Origin: Capnocytophaga sp. oral taxon 863 str. F0517
GTDB lineage: Bacteria > Bacteroidota > Bacteroidia > Flavobacteriales > Flavobacteriaceae
NCBI RefSeq assembly: GCF_000466425.1
Contig: NZ_KE992083.1
Coordinates: 1-64,000 of the forward strand
Direction: 5' to 3'
DNA: 64,000 nt
The position numbers were made by a program, and so were the translations under genes. Each line of letters starts with the position of its first letter. The first letter of the stretch is position 1. Positions 45,884 through 54,771 of the stretch are shown here, in pieces. The notes under the pieces are model-generated. The model saw nothing but the letters and a program-made list of their open reading frames with translations. It did no database searches and was not told where the DNA came from.

Positions 45884-47122
45884 TTATTGGGGTTGGCTTT
45901 CAGCAGGCGCTTGGGCACTATCTCCCTCTGTATCAGCGGGTTGCTGCTTAGGCGTTTCCTTTATAGTAACATCTCCCTTCTTCGTTTTGAGCTTGCCTCG
46001 GTATTCTTTTTGGAGTTTTTCAAGGGATTGGCTTACCAATTCCTTGGTTACGAAGTCTATTTCTTTAGCCCCATAAGCACGCTGAAGAGAGCGGAAAGCC
46101 TTCTGTGGCTCCTGAATACGGATGTAGTAATCCCCTTCCAAATAGTCTGGTAAGGCCGTATCCTTGTAATAAGGCTTGATATACTTAATCAGTATAGGAA
46201 GTGACTCGAAGTCTGCATTTTTGAGGATTGCTGCATAGATTGCCTTGACATCCTCCAAGAGAGGTTCTTTGTCTATCCCATATAATTCTTTGATTTTCTT
46301 ATATTTGTCCTGTATATATTGAGTAGTATTATTCTGCACCTTGAGTACCTTTTCAGCATATTCGCGCATGGTAATAGGTCGGTATTCCTCAAAGAAGAGG
46401 TTGAGCGCCTCGCTAATACCAGTTAGGGAGACGGTACTGGTGGTGATTTTGGGAAACTCTTGAGAGAAATAGAAACTATGTTCCAGCTCTTTGATCTTCA
46501 TGAGCTTATCCAAGTCTGTTATTTTCTTCAGGGTGGCATTGTCTTCTTCCTGAGTCCAACCAAGATAATAGAAAATAGGAGTCTTGAAAGAAGCCAATTG
46601 TTCTGGGATAGAAGTAGTTATCTTCTCCATCACATTAGGAGAGAGGGAGACATAAGCATTGAAAAGGGAGTTTTCTTTGAGTAGATAATAATTGATAAAG
46701 TTGGCCGCTTCCCCATCGGCAATAATTCCCTTGAAGCCATTGGTTGCATATTTGCTTTGTATGCGGGGAATGAGCTCCTGCCCTATGAATTCGAAAAAGA
46801 CAGCTGTTTCGTTAAAGGGAACTCCTGTTTCTTCAGGTACTGCTACATCATCTTCATTATTGTAAACCCCTACAATAATAGAAGGAGGCATCTCTCCGGT
46901 ACGGGAGAAATAGCGCATGGTAGTGACCGTTGGTTCGAGCAATCGACTGGCATTGAGCACCACAAAGAGTGGGTACTTATCACGCTTGTCGTATCCATCA
47001 GGGAGAACAATGGTTACCTTTCGGGTACCGTCCATATCCTTGGAGCCAAGATTTTCAGAAGTTACCTGTGCCCCTGCTGTTGTGGTAAGGAGGAGAAGAA
47101 GGGAAAATAATAGTTTTTTCAT
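45884..47122 (-). CDS. Esterase-D-like alpha/beta-hydrolase lacking the nucleophile
   Basis: A 412-residue exported protein with a signal peptide (MKKLLFSLLLLLTTTAGAQV). The fold is recognisable from TRKVTIVLPDGYDKRDKYPL and from NAYVSLSPNV after the elbow. The expected nucleophile elbow (GHSLGG-like) is replaced by IIADGEAANF, with no serine, so it is probably a pseudoenzyme. A TPR-like helical C-terminal half and a Pro/Gln-rich tail (KETPKQQPADTEGDSAQAP) follow. It begins 1 bp after the DHFR stop and is co-transcribed with it. Function unknown. Confidence 0.8.
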   Translation of the reverse strand: MKKLLFSLLLLLTTTAGAQVTSENLGSKDMDGTRKVTIVLPDGYDKRDKYPLFVVLNASRLLEPTVTTMRYFSRTGEMPPSIIVGVYNNEDDVAVPEETGVPFNETAVFFEFIGQELIPRIQSKYATNGFKGIIADGEAANFINYYLLKENSLFNAYVSLSPNVMEKITTSIPEQLASFKTPIFYYLGWTQEEDNATLKKITDLDKLMKIKELEHSFYFSQEFPKITTSTVSLTGISEALNLFFEEYRPITMREYAEKVLKVQNNTTQYIQDKYKKIKELYGIDKEPLLEDVKAIYAAILKNADFESLPILIKYIKPYYKDTALPDYLEGDYYIRIQEPQKAFRSLQRAYGAKEIDFVTKELVSQSLEKLQKEYRGKLKTKKGDVTIKETPKQQPADTEGDSAQAPAESQPQ

Positions 47123-47123
47123 C

Positions 47124-47615
47124 TTACAATAGTTTGTTATAGGTTACGAAATAAAAGTCATAGGCGTGCCTTTCATCCTTAGGATGAAAGTCTCGTCTTA
47201 TCAGTTGCCATTCTCGAGGGTCGATTTCTGGAAAGAAGGTATCTGCCTGAAAACGGGCTTGTACTTGAGTGAGTTCCAAAGAGGTTGCATAAGGCAAAGC
47301 CAACCTATATATCTCTCCTCCCCCTATGACAAAGGGCTGTTGGTCCTGCTGCTGTGCCACAGCTATCGCCTCCTCTATAGAGGTTACAACGATACAGTGT
47401 TCTCGCTGATAATTAGGGTCGCGAGAGAGCACAATATGGGTTCGCTTAGGGAGTAGCCTTGGGAGCGATTCGAGTGTTTTGCGCCCCATGATTACACAAT
47501 GCCCCATGGTAAGCTGCTTAAAGTGCTGAAAATCATCCGGCAGATGCCATAGTAGTTGGTTTTTCTTGCCTATACCATGGTCAAGGTCTAAGGCAGCTAT
47601 AAGCGTTAAGGACAT
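47124..47615 (-). CDS. folA: Dihydrofolate reductase
   Basis: About 163 residues from MSLTLIAALDLDHGIGKKNQ (47615). I prefer this start over 47639 because the -7 box at 47637-47644 overlaps the longer one. Motifs: LLWHLPDDFQHFKQ (substrate and catalytic acid), VIMGRKTLESL and FVIGGGEIYRLAL (NADPH). It reduces dihydrofolate for one-carbon metabolism. First gene of the unit with the esterase-like protein. A thymidylate synthase gene is not adjacent. Confidence 0.95.
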   Translation of the reverse strand: MSLTLIAALDLDHGIGKKNQLLWHLPDDFQHFKQLTMGHCVIMGRKTLESLPRLLPKRTHIVLSRDPNYQREHCIVVTSIEEAIAVAQQQDQQPFVIGGGEIYRLALPYATSLELTQVQARFQADTFFPEIDPREWQLIRRDFHPKDERHAYDFYFVTYNKLL

Positions 47616-47636
47616 GGAAAAGATTTTAGAACGAGG

Positions 47637-47644
47637 CAAATGTA
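47637..47644 (-). promoter_or_regulatory. -7 box of the DHFR gene
   Basis: Minus-strand TACATTTG, 21 bp before the chosen ATG. No -33 TTG at the usual spacing. Confidence 0.5.
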
Positions 47645-47685
47645 CAATTATTTATTTAATTATAACTTTTCAAAATGTTAAATTT

Positions 47686-47732
47686 AATCCTTAGTGATTC
47701 GTGCTTCACTTTAGCACGAACCACTAAGGATT
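47686..47732 (-). terminator. Strong hairpin after the SusC-SusD-TlpA operon
   Basis: AATCCTTAGTG-A-TTCGTGC pairs with GCACGAA-C-CACTAAGGATT across a 9-nt loop, 18 paired bases with one mismatch. It lies 22 bp after the TlpA stop. The following bases are not T-rich, so it may be an mRNA stabiliser or an element end instead. Confidence 0.7.
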
Positions 47733-47753
47733 TACCTCTATTTTGTTCAAATT

Positions 47754-49118
47754 TTATTTTGATAAAACTTTCTCTATTTCAGGGTCAGAAGGGCGGGGTG
47801 CATTAGCGTCTAAGATATTTCCGTCCTTATCAATAAGTAAGAAAGTAGGAATCTGGTTAATGCCATAGTCCTGAATAAACTGAGACTCGAAGGCCTTATC
47901 CGCAATGAGCTGTACCCCTTTAAGCTGTTTGTCTTTTACCGCTTTTTTCCAAGCTTCTTTGTCGTCATCGACAGAGATGCTCACAAACTCAATGTTCTTA
48001 TTGGCCTTGAACTTATCATGCAAAGCCTTGAGCGCTGGGATTTCTGCCAAACAAGGACGACACCAAGTAGCCCATACATCTACATATACGAGTTTTCCTT
48101 TGAAGTCGGAGAGAGAATTTGTACCTCCGTTGGCATTTTCATAGTTGGTAAAGACGGGTGAAGGCGCCCCTACAGCAAGCTTTGTGAGCTTATCGTAAGC
48201 CAACTGGGCAGTTTGTTTGACTTCCTCATCTTTGGAATTGGCCAATACGAAGTCTAAGATTTCCTTATTCTTTGGATTGCTTGGTTGGATCATAGCAGCT
48301 AAGCCTTCTGCAAAATCAGAACGGATATTAGCAGACTTGAGCGCGGCTATGGTCTTGATAAAGTTTTCCAATTGTTCAGGATCTTCTGGATCACTTATTT
48401 GCTGGAAATATTTTCTTTGTACTAAGTCTCCGTAAGCCTCATCGGATTCATATTCTTGCGCATTGTCAAAATCAATTCCTTTTGTTTCCTCATAAAAATC
48501 CTCTGGAAGTACAGGTCGAGTTCCTAAAAAATAATTATAGGAGTTAGGATAATCTATCAAACACTCAGCGAGCTTATATTTTATCCATTTCTGTTGTTTT
48601 TTAAGAAATTCTCCATCAAATTTATAGCTATTTAGCTTTGTTTGAAGTTCACCAAAGTATTTTTTTATGTTTTCCTTGAACACTTTTGGTTCTTGCTTAA
48701 AAAGTTCAGCATCGGAGCGGAATATCTTATTATTGATTAAGACTTCTCTTTCCAATAGATACTGATTTTCTTCCTTTTCTGTACCTGAAATAACTGTTTT
48801 TCCCAAATCTTTATCGAAAGTTAGCTTCAAGTTGGTTTGTTTATCTAAATAAATAGGAACCTGCAATATAGGACTTTCGAAGAGGTAGTAATAATGGTTA
48901 TCTGTTATAGGTCGTATGGTATCTAAGAAAGAACCATCGGAGCCTACAGGGATTTCTTTAACGACTTCATTGTTCTGTGCAAGTAATACTTTCTCAATTT
49001 CCCCAGGAGTAGATACCCTTCCGGAGATAATCGCATAGTCATCTTTTCCTTGTGTTGCTTTTTCTCCACATGCAGTGAGCAAACTCATAAGGGTTACTGT
49101 TGTAATGATTTTTTTCAT
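47754..49118 (-). CDS. TlpA-family thiol-disulfide lipoprotein (first paralogue)
   Basis: A 454-residue lipoprotein: signal ending LLTACGEK (Cys at residue 17), a DUF4369-like beta domain (residues about 30-130), a helical linker, then a thioredoxin fold with the active site WATWCRPC. The C-terminus holds the cis-Pro motif QIPTFLLIDKDG. Periplasmic thiol-disulfide exchange is expected. It is the last gene after SusC and SusD, 36 bp downstream of SusD. A close paralogue with the same architecture lies at 56104-57483. Confidence 0.9.
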   Translation of the reverse strand: MKKIITTVTLMSLLTACGEKATQGKDDYAIISGRVSTPGEIEKVLLAQNNEVVKEIPVGSDGSFLDTIRPITDNHYYYLFESPILQVPIYLDKQTNLKLTFDKDLGKTVISGTEKEENQYLLEREVLINNKIFRSDAELFKQEPKVFKENIKKYFGELQTKLNSYKFDGEFLKKQQKWIKYKLAECLIDYPNSYNYFLGTRPVLPEDFYEETKGIDFDNAQEYESDEAYGDLVQRKYFQQISDPEDPEQLENFIKTIAALKSANIRSDFAEGLAAMIQPSNPKNKEILDFVLANSKDEEVKQTAQLAYDKLTKLAVGAPSPVFTNYENANGGTNSLSDFKGKLVYVDVWATWCRPCLAEIPALKALHDKFKANKNIEFVSISVDDDKEAWKKAVKDKQLKGVQLIADKAFESQFIQDYGINQIPTFLLIDKDGNILDANAPRPSDPEIEKVLSK

Positions 49119-49154
49119 GTTATTTTTTGATTATTAATGGGTTTATTTGATATG

Positions 49155-50606
49155 TTAGTATCCTTCATTCTGCTGTACCCCTTTGCTATTAGGGCTCATT
49201 CGCTCTATTTGAGGGATAGGGAAGGCAAAGAGTCTGTTAGGCACTGTTTTATTATTGTTTGGAGAGAAAGAGCCATCTATATTGCCCTGAGGTACCGTAT
49301 CTCCCCAGCGTAGTAAGTCCCAATAGCGGAAGCCTTCGCCTAAGAGTTCTCTTACACGCTCCTTTTTGAGTTCATCCAAGGAGATGGCATCGACCTCTTC
49401 AGTAAAGCCTCTTTGCTCTCTTAGCTCGTTGTAGAGGGTCAGTGCTGTCTCATTATCTCCACTGTGCAGAAGTGCTTCTATGGCGTTGAGCATTACCTCT
49501 TCATAACGAATTACCTTTATATTACTATTTCCTTCTAGGTCAGAGAATTTATCATTCAAGAAATACATCTCCACACCGAGGGGGTCATCCGTCTCTATCA
49601 AGGAAGCTCTCACATCACCCGGTTCGTAAAGTTGTTGTGCCTGCTGAGATACGGCCAATGCACCTGTCCCTCTTGAGTGAATCAAATAGTCATAGGATTG
49701 AGTAGAGAGCGTACCGTTAATCCCTACGGTAAGTTCGAATATACTGTTGGATGCATTCGCTTTTTGGAAAGAACCTTTCAGGTCAGAAGCAGCAGCTGGC
49801 TGGTATATCCCTGAGAAGATTACCTCTTGGGCACATTCAGCAGCTCTTTGCCATTCACCTTTATACAAGTAATACCTTGATTGTAATGCTTTTACAGCCA
49901 AGGGAGAGATATAATTCCTGTGATCCGTATCTACTAGATTTTCTAAAGGAACTCCTTGTGAAGCAGCGACTTGTTCAAATAATTCAACTGCTTTTTGGAA
50001 ATCTGCCTCTATTTGAGCCTCTGTCTGAGCTATAGTAGCTCTGGTGGAACGGGCATTGGCATCATAACGTGTCGGCAGCACTATTCCTAAAGTACCTCCT
50101 GTATATTTCTGTCCGTAGAGTCGCAATAGGTCAAAGAATGCCAAGGCACGTACAGTATAAGCTTGTGCCTTGAGTTTTTTAACCTCATTCGTTCTTTCTT
50201 GGGGTGTATTTCCTTCCCCCCAGGGAAGATCATCAGGAGCACTAAGCACAATATTGGCAGAGGCTACCACCTGATAGATGGTCTTCCAAGTAAACTCCGG
50301 GGGACTATAAACATCTTGCCCGCTAAGGGTATAGGTAGCCACCTCCGTCAGGGAAGGAGCGTTGAAGAGGTAATGCATTTCGTCCGAACGTACTTCAGCA
50401 TAAGCTCTGTAATTGCATCCCAAGTAGTTGGCATCTCTCATACTTACATAAGCTCCCCTAAGAAGAGAAGAAAGCTGTTCTACGGAGGTAATTCCTTCGT
50501 CAGCACTATCCGACTGAAAGAATTGTGTTTCGGTAAAGTCCTTACTACAGGAAGAAAATAGTATAAGGGAAACTATAAGTGCTAAGTGATAGATGTTCTT
50601 CTTCAT
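49155..50606 (-). CDS. SusD/RagB-family outer-membrane lipoprotein
   Basis: A 483-residue surface lipoprotein: signal ending LFSSCSKDF (Cys at residue 20), TPR-like helices in the first half, and the conserved C-terminal EALLHSGDNETALTLYNELR followed by ELLGEGFRYWDLLRWG. SusD proteins cap a SusC channel and bind the nutrient. It lies 10 bp after SusC. No glycosidase is nearby, so the ligand may not be a glycan. Confidence 0.93.
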   Translation of the reverse strand: MKKNIYHLALIVSLILFSSCSKDFTETQFFQSDSADEGITSVEQLSSLLRGAYVSMRDANYLGCNYRAYAEVRSDEMHYLFNAPSLTEVATYTLSGQDVYSPPEFTWKTIYQVVASANIVLSAPDDLPWGEGNTPQERTNEVKKLKAQAYTVRALAFFDLLRLYGQKYTGGTLGIVLPTRYDANARSTRATIAQTEAQIEADFQKAVELFEQVAASQGVPLENLVDTDHRNYISPLAVKALQSRYYLYKGEWQRAAECAQEVIFSGIYQPAAASDLKGSFQKANASNSIFELTVGINGTLSTQSYDYLIHSRGTGALAVSQQAQQLYEPGDVRASLIETDDPLGVEMYFLNDKFSDLEGNSNIKVIRYEEVMLNAIEALLHSGDNETALTLYNELREQRGFTEEVDAISLDELKKERVRELLGEGFRYWDLLRWGDTVPQGNIDGSFSPNNNKTVPNRLFAFPIPQIERMSPNSKGVQQNEGY

Positions 50607-50616
50607 TTTTCGTGAT

Positions 50617-53600
50617 TTAAAAGTTAATATTTATTCCCAAACTTAGGGTTCTGAGAGCAGGAAGGACAAAATCGACAGTTCCATCGGCTTGCGCTTCGGG
50701 ATCTCCTTTGAATCTTTTGTCAAAGTTATAAGTCCATAGGTTATCCCCAAGAAGATAGCACTGTAAATGCTTGAGGTAGGTACCTTCGAGCCAATCGGTA
50801 GGAAGGTCATAGGAGAGTTTCAGAACCTGTAGGCGCAAGTAATCTCCATCATATAAGTAACGGGTAGAGGGCTCCGAGGAGAGCGCATTACCATCCCAGA
50901 TAGGCTTAGGGTTTTCACTATTGCGATGCTGAGGTGTCCAATAGGATTCTACCTGAGAGGCATAGCCTGGATACATATAGGTAGTCTTTCCATCATCCTT
51001 CGCCCAAGAAGCAGAGGAATCATAGAGCTTATTGCCAAATCCATAAGCAAACTGCGCTAAGAGGGATAGGTTCTTATAGGAGATTTTGGTATCAAATCCT
51101 CCATAGAGAGAAGCGAGATAGCTTCCCTGTATAGCTTCCTTGGCTTCACTATAAACAGAGGTCGTCTCTCCATCTTTTCCATTCTTATACCAAAGAGGTG
51201 CTCCCGTATCTGGATTCACTCCTGCCCATTTTTTTAAGTAAAAAGACCCTACATTTTCTCCCTTTTGGAGGATACGATTGGGAAATGTGATAGGAGTGTC
51301 ATCATACATTTGAGTAACTTTGTTGGCAAGCGTGCTGATATGCCCACCAAGTTGCCAATTGAATCCTTCTTCGCTCCTTATTACTTCTGCATTGAGAGCC
51401 AGTTCCCAACCTTTGTTCTCCATTTCTCCTACATTCACCTGTTTGGTTGCGGTATAAGACCCCTGAGCTACGGAAAGTGGTAGAGAGAAGATCATATCCC
51501 TAGTTTTCTTTAGGAAATAAGCAGTAGAAAGGGTTATTCTATCCGAGAAAAGTCCTACATCTAAGCCTACATTCAGCGGGTAGAGTGTCTCCCAGCGTAG
51601 GTCGGGGTTGTCCACTCCTATAGGAACACCCGCCGCTTTGTGGTCATAATTGAAGCTATACTGATAGCTTGCATAAGGAGAGACATAGACCATGTTTCCT
51701 AAACGACCATAGGAGGTGGAGAACTTCAGCTGTGAGAGCCGCTTTGTCTTCTTAAAGAACTCCAAACGTGCCAAATCCACCCCTAATCCTACTGAATAGA
51801 AATAACCTGTACGGTTCTTTTCCCAGAAATTGGATAATCTATCCTGCCTACCAGAAAGGTCTAACAGGAATAACTTATCATAATCATAATGTAAGGTCAG
51901 GGCATAGCCCTCACGAGAATTAAGCTCCCTCGTACCTGCGATAGAAACAGGCTTAATAAAGCTGGAGAGGGTCTTGAGCTTATTAGAACCGGCGGTAAAG
52001 ATAACAGCATCTATATTCTTCTGATCGGAGCGATATGCTTCCTGAATAAGACTTGCCGAGAGGTAATTTTTGTTCTTTATAGCCAAGTCATAGGAAAGGA
52101 TATTCTGTAGATTGAAGCTAAATATACGTGTATTGAACCAATCAGCCTCCCCTTTGGTATAGAAAGCATCTCCATGTACGGGGGATTTGTAACCATCTTC
52201 CGCTAAGTCAATATACTCTGGGGCAAAAACGAACTTATAAAGGAGGTTTTTAGTCAACTGATAGTCCAATTGAAAATTAGTAAGTGCCCTTACTGTTTGG
52301 TTTTTATTATGGTTTAGTTTTTGTAGTGCTACTATATTATAGGTTCCATTGGAAAGCGCCCCATATTGGCCATAGTTAAGGGAACCATCTGAGTTATAGG
52401 CACTTTCTGTAGGGCGGTTCATATATTGTCCATATACAGGATCGGAAGACTGTGGCCCTTCTGGTTGTGCCAATGTATTGGCATAAGAGAGCTGAATATT
52501 AGTCGAGAGACGTAGCTTACTGGTGGCTTGGAAGTCAATCTTATTGCTACTGGTTACTCTCTCGAAGCTATTTGCTTTGACGATACCATCTTCCTTGAGG
52601 TAGCCCAAAGAAGAATAATAGGACAGCTTATCATTTCCGCCAGAGACGGTGGCATTGATTTCTTGGTAGAGCGCCATTTTATTTTCCACGAGCTTTCTCC
52701 AATCGGTATTAATGTGTCTTTGGTTATAGATCTCCTGTAATATAAATCCTCCATTACCAGCAGAGACATTCCCCGCCTGAAGGTCAGCCAGGAGCGCCTC
52801 TTTGTTAGGATAAGCGGCTGAACCTTCTTCACTATTGAGATAGGCATCGTATAGGAAACCCAACCACTGTTCAGTGGTGAGGGGTTTCTCTCCTACTGCG
52901 GCACGAGAGACCAGCCCTATCTCACTCGAGATATGAAAATCAGCAGCTCCCTTCTTACCCGATTTGGTAGTAATGATCACCACTCCAGAGCCTGTATCTG
53001 CCCCATATAAGGCCGTAGATACCGCATCCTTGAGAACGGTAACACTCTCTATATCATCATTATTCAAACCTGCCAATACATTATTCCCTCTTGTATTCTG
53101 TGCATGGTCACCGTGGGTAACTCTCACCCCATCTATCACATAGACCGGTTCGTTACGTCCATTGACCGAAGCCACCCCACGGATACGAATGGTAGCCGCA
53201 CTTCCTGGCTGTCCGGAGGCCGTTCCCCCTTGCACCCCTGCTACCCTACCCAAGAGTACTTTATCTACCGAAATGGAATTGTTATCCGATACATTATCCA
53301 GCTTACTCACCGCACCGGTGAGTTCCTTAACCGCTTGTTTCTTTCCAAAACCCACTACCACTACTTCAGGGATTTTTTCTACCTGCAAAGATAAGGAAAC
53401 ATCCAGTTTTTTAAGATCAGGAGTTACCACATGGTGTTGTACTTGATAGCCAACAGAAGAGAAAGTCAGTACCTGGCCATCTTTCACCTCTAGGGAATAG
53501 GTTCCATTGATATCGGTAGCCACTCCTTTGCCCATACCCTCTATCATGACTGTTACACCCAAGAGAGGTTCATTTTTTTCATCTTTGACAATCCCAAATA

Positions 53601-53670
53601 AGAGACGTTCTTGGGCTGTAGCTATTGTAGACAGTCCCAATAGTAAGTAAAGCAAATAGATTTTTCTCAT
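50617..53670 (-). CDS. SusC/RagA-family TonB-linked outer-membrane transporter
   Basis: A 1,017-residue transporter. After the signal peptide (MRKIYLLYLLLGLSTIATAQ) comes a carboxypeptidase-regulatory domain (FGIVKDEKNEPLLGVTVMIE), then the plug with GSAATIRIRGVASVNGRNEP and the typical VYVIDGV, then a 22-strand-type barrel. It imports its ligand with TonB energy. Promoter at 53741-53748. Operon order SusC-SusD-TlpA. Confidence 0.95.
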   Translation of the reverse strand: MRKIYLLYLLLGLSTIATAQERLLFGIVKDEKNEPLLGVTVMIEGMGKGVATDINGTYSLEVKDGQVLTFSSVGYQVQHHVVTPDLKKLDVSLSLQVEKIPEVVVVGFGKKQAVKELTGAVSKLDNVSDNNSISVDKVLLGRVAGVQGGTASGQPGSAATIRIRGVASVNGRNEPVYVIDGVRVTHGDHAQNTRGNNVLAGLNNDDIESVTVLKDAVSTALYGADTGSGVVIITTKSGKKGAADFHISSEIGLVSRAAVGEKPLTTEQWLGFLYDAYLNSEEGSAAYPNKEALLADLQAGNVSAGNGGFILQEIYNQRHINTDWRKLVENKMALYQEINATVSGGNDKLSYYSSLGYLKEDGIVKANSFERVTSSNKIDFQATSKLRLSTNIQLSYANTLAQPEGPQSSDPVYGQYMNRPTESAYNSDGSLNYGQYGALSNGTYNIVALQKLNHNKNQTVRALTNFQLDYQLTKNLLYKFVFAPEYIDLAEDGYKSPVHGDAFYTKGEADWFNTRIFSFNLQNILSYDLAIKNKNYLSASLIQEAYRSDQKNIDAVIFTAGSNKLKTLSSFIKPVSIAGTRELNSREGYALTLHYDYDKLFLLDLSGRQDRLSNFWEKNRTGYFYSVGLGVDLARLEFFKKTKRLSQLKFSTSYGRLGNMVYVSPYASYQYSFNYDHKAAGVPIGVDNPDLRWETLYPLNVGLDVGLFSDRITLSTAYFLKKTRDMIFSLPLSVAQGSYTATKQVNVGEMENKGWELALNAEVIRSEEGFNWQLGGHISTLANKVTQMYDDTPITFPNRILQKGENVGSFYLKKWAGVNPDTGAPLWYKNGKDGETTSVYSEAKEAIQGSYLASLYGGFDTKISYKNLSLLAQFAYGFGNKLYDSSASWAKDDGKTTYMYPGYASQVESYWTPQHRNSENPKPIWDGNALSSEPSTRYLYDGDYLRLQVLKLSYDLPTDWLEGTYLKHLQCYLLGDNLWTYNFDKRFKGDPEAQADGTVDFVLPALRTLSLGININF

Positions 53671-53740
53671 CAGTTATATAATATTTGTAGTGTAAAATAA
53701 TGGAATTTATACTAAAACAAAGAATGTTTTTAATAGGATA

Positions 53741-53748
53741 CAAAGGTA
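53741..53748 (-). promoter_or_regulatory. -7 box of the SusC operon
   Basis: Minus-strand TACCTTTG, 71 bp before the SusC start. No good -33 TTG. The leader of about 65 nt has room for regulation. Confidence 0.5.
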
Positions 53749-53819
53749 CGGTTTTTTGAAGTGAAAAAAATGTTAATTATATAACTTGTATTGTTAATTT
53801 GAAAAACTATAGAAAAAAA

Positions 53820-53841
53820 GACTTTTGATTTCTCAAAAGTC
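53820..53841 (-). terminator. Terminator of the RNA-repair operon, overlapping its stop codon
   Basis: GACTTTTGA/TCAAAAGTC stem (9 bp) with a TTTC loop; the right arm contains the TGA stop of the polynucleotide kinase gene. A run of seven T follows on the minus strand. Confidence 0.85.
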
Positions 53842-54771
53842 CCCATAATTTACTTGAAAACAAGGCAATTGCAAGTCCCTACGCCACATATCCACTACTT
53901 GGTTACGATCGTCTAAGAGAAACTCTACGAAGTACTTACCCGCTATTTCTTGCAGGAAAAGTTCTTTTTTGATGATGTTGTCCTTTCTATAATCATTGGT
54001 GGCACGCATGAGCAATAGGTCATAGGCAATTTGATGCTTAGCTAAAAAGCGCTCGGTTGGTTCTCGATAAAGTTGTTCTCTTCCCGAAAGGAGAAGCACT
54101 TTGTAGCCTTGTGCCTTGGCCATAGCAAGAATACTTGCCACTGGGGTATTGAGCAAGTCCTCATCCGCAGAAGAAGCATCGTAAGGATCGCGGCCATTGA
54201 GCAAAGAAAGGGTACCGTCCAAGTCACAGATCAGTGCCTTGGGCAAGGAGCTATCCTGCTTGGCATAGGTAAGGGTAGCCTCCTTTACCGTACGAGGAAT
54301 TGGCTTGAAATCAAACTTTTCCTTGGTGTACTGCAATTGGGTAACATGCTTTTCTATGGCACTTTTGGGGATAAACTTGCCTATCTGCTGGCAACGCTTA
54401 TCACAACGCTTGACAAGCTCTTCCACCGAGAAGTCAAAGACCTTAAAGGAAATATCGGCATACTCGGTGTAGGCATGTATCATATCCTCCAGAGTGCGCA
54501 GAGAGCAGTTGGTGGCATCGATAATCACATTGGTACGATTTTTCAAAAGGGTTAGGACAGAGGCTTCCACCATCTTGGTAATACGTTCCTCATAGAAAGG
54601 CGACATAAGAGAGTCGCCAAACTGCATTTGGCGGAAGTCATCGCGATTGACCCGTACCCAATTGTCTTCGGTACGGATAAAATAGCGGGCAAAGGTAGAC
54701 TTGCCCGATCCTGGTGCCCCCACCAGAATAAGGAGTTGGGGAAAGTAATGGGATTTATTGGAGATACTCAT
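53833..54771 (-). CDS. T4-type polynucleotide 5'-kinase / 3'-phosphatase
   Basis: A 312-residue bifunctional RNA end-healing enzyme, close in size to T4 Pnkp (301). The N-terminal kinase has Walker A GAPGSGKST (residues 18-26), the 5'-OH-activating VNRDDFRQM (41-49) and DATN (85-88); the lid Arg is probably in KRCDKRC. The C-terminal HAD phosphatase has DLDGTLSLLNGRDPYD (from residue 183), then LLSGREQ and DDRNQVVDMWRR. All of these match T4 Pnkp closely, including the final GDF. It removes 2',3'-cyclic or 3'-phosphates and phosphorylates 5'-OH ends. Its ATG overlaps the ligase stop by 4 bp. Confidence 0.9.
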   Translation of the reverse strand: MSISNKSHYFPQLLILVGAPGSGKSTFARYFIRTEDNWVRVNRDDFRQMQFGDSLMSPFYEERITKMVEASVLTLLKNRTNVIIDATNCSLRTLEDMIHAYTEYADISFKVFDFSVEELVKRCDKRCQQIGKFIPKSAIEKHVTQLQYTKEKFDFKPIPRTVKEATLTYAKQDSSLPKALICDLDGTLSLLNGRDPYDASSADEDLLNTPVASILAMAKAQGYKVLLLSGREQLYREPTERFLAKHQIAYDLLLMRATNDYRKDNIIKKELFLQEIAGKYFVEFLLDDRNQVVDMWRRDLQLPCFQVNYGDF

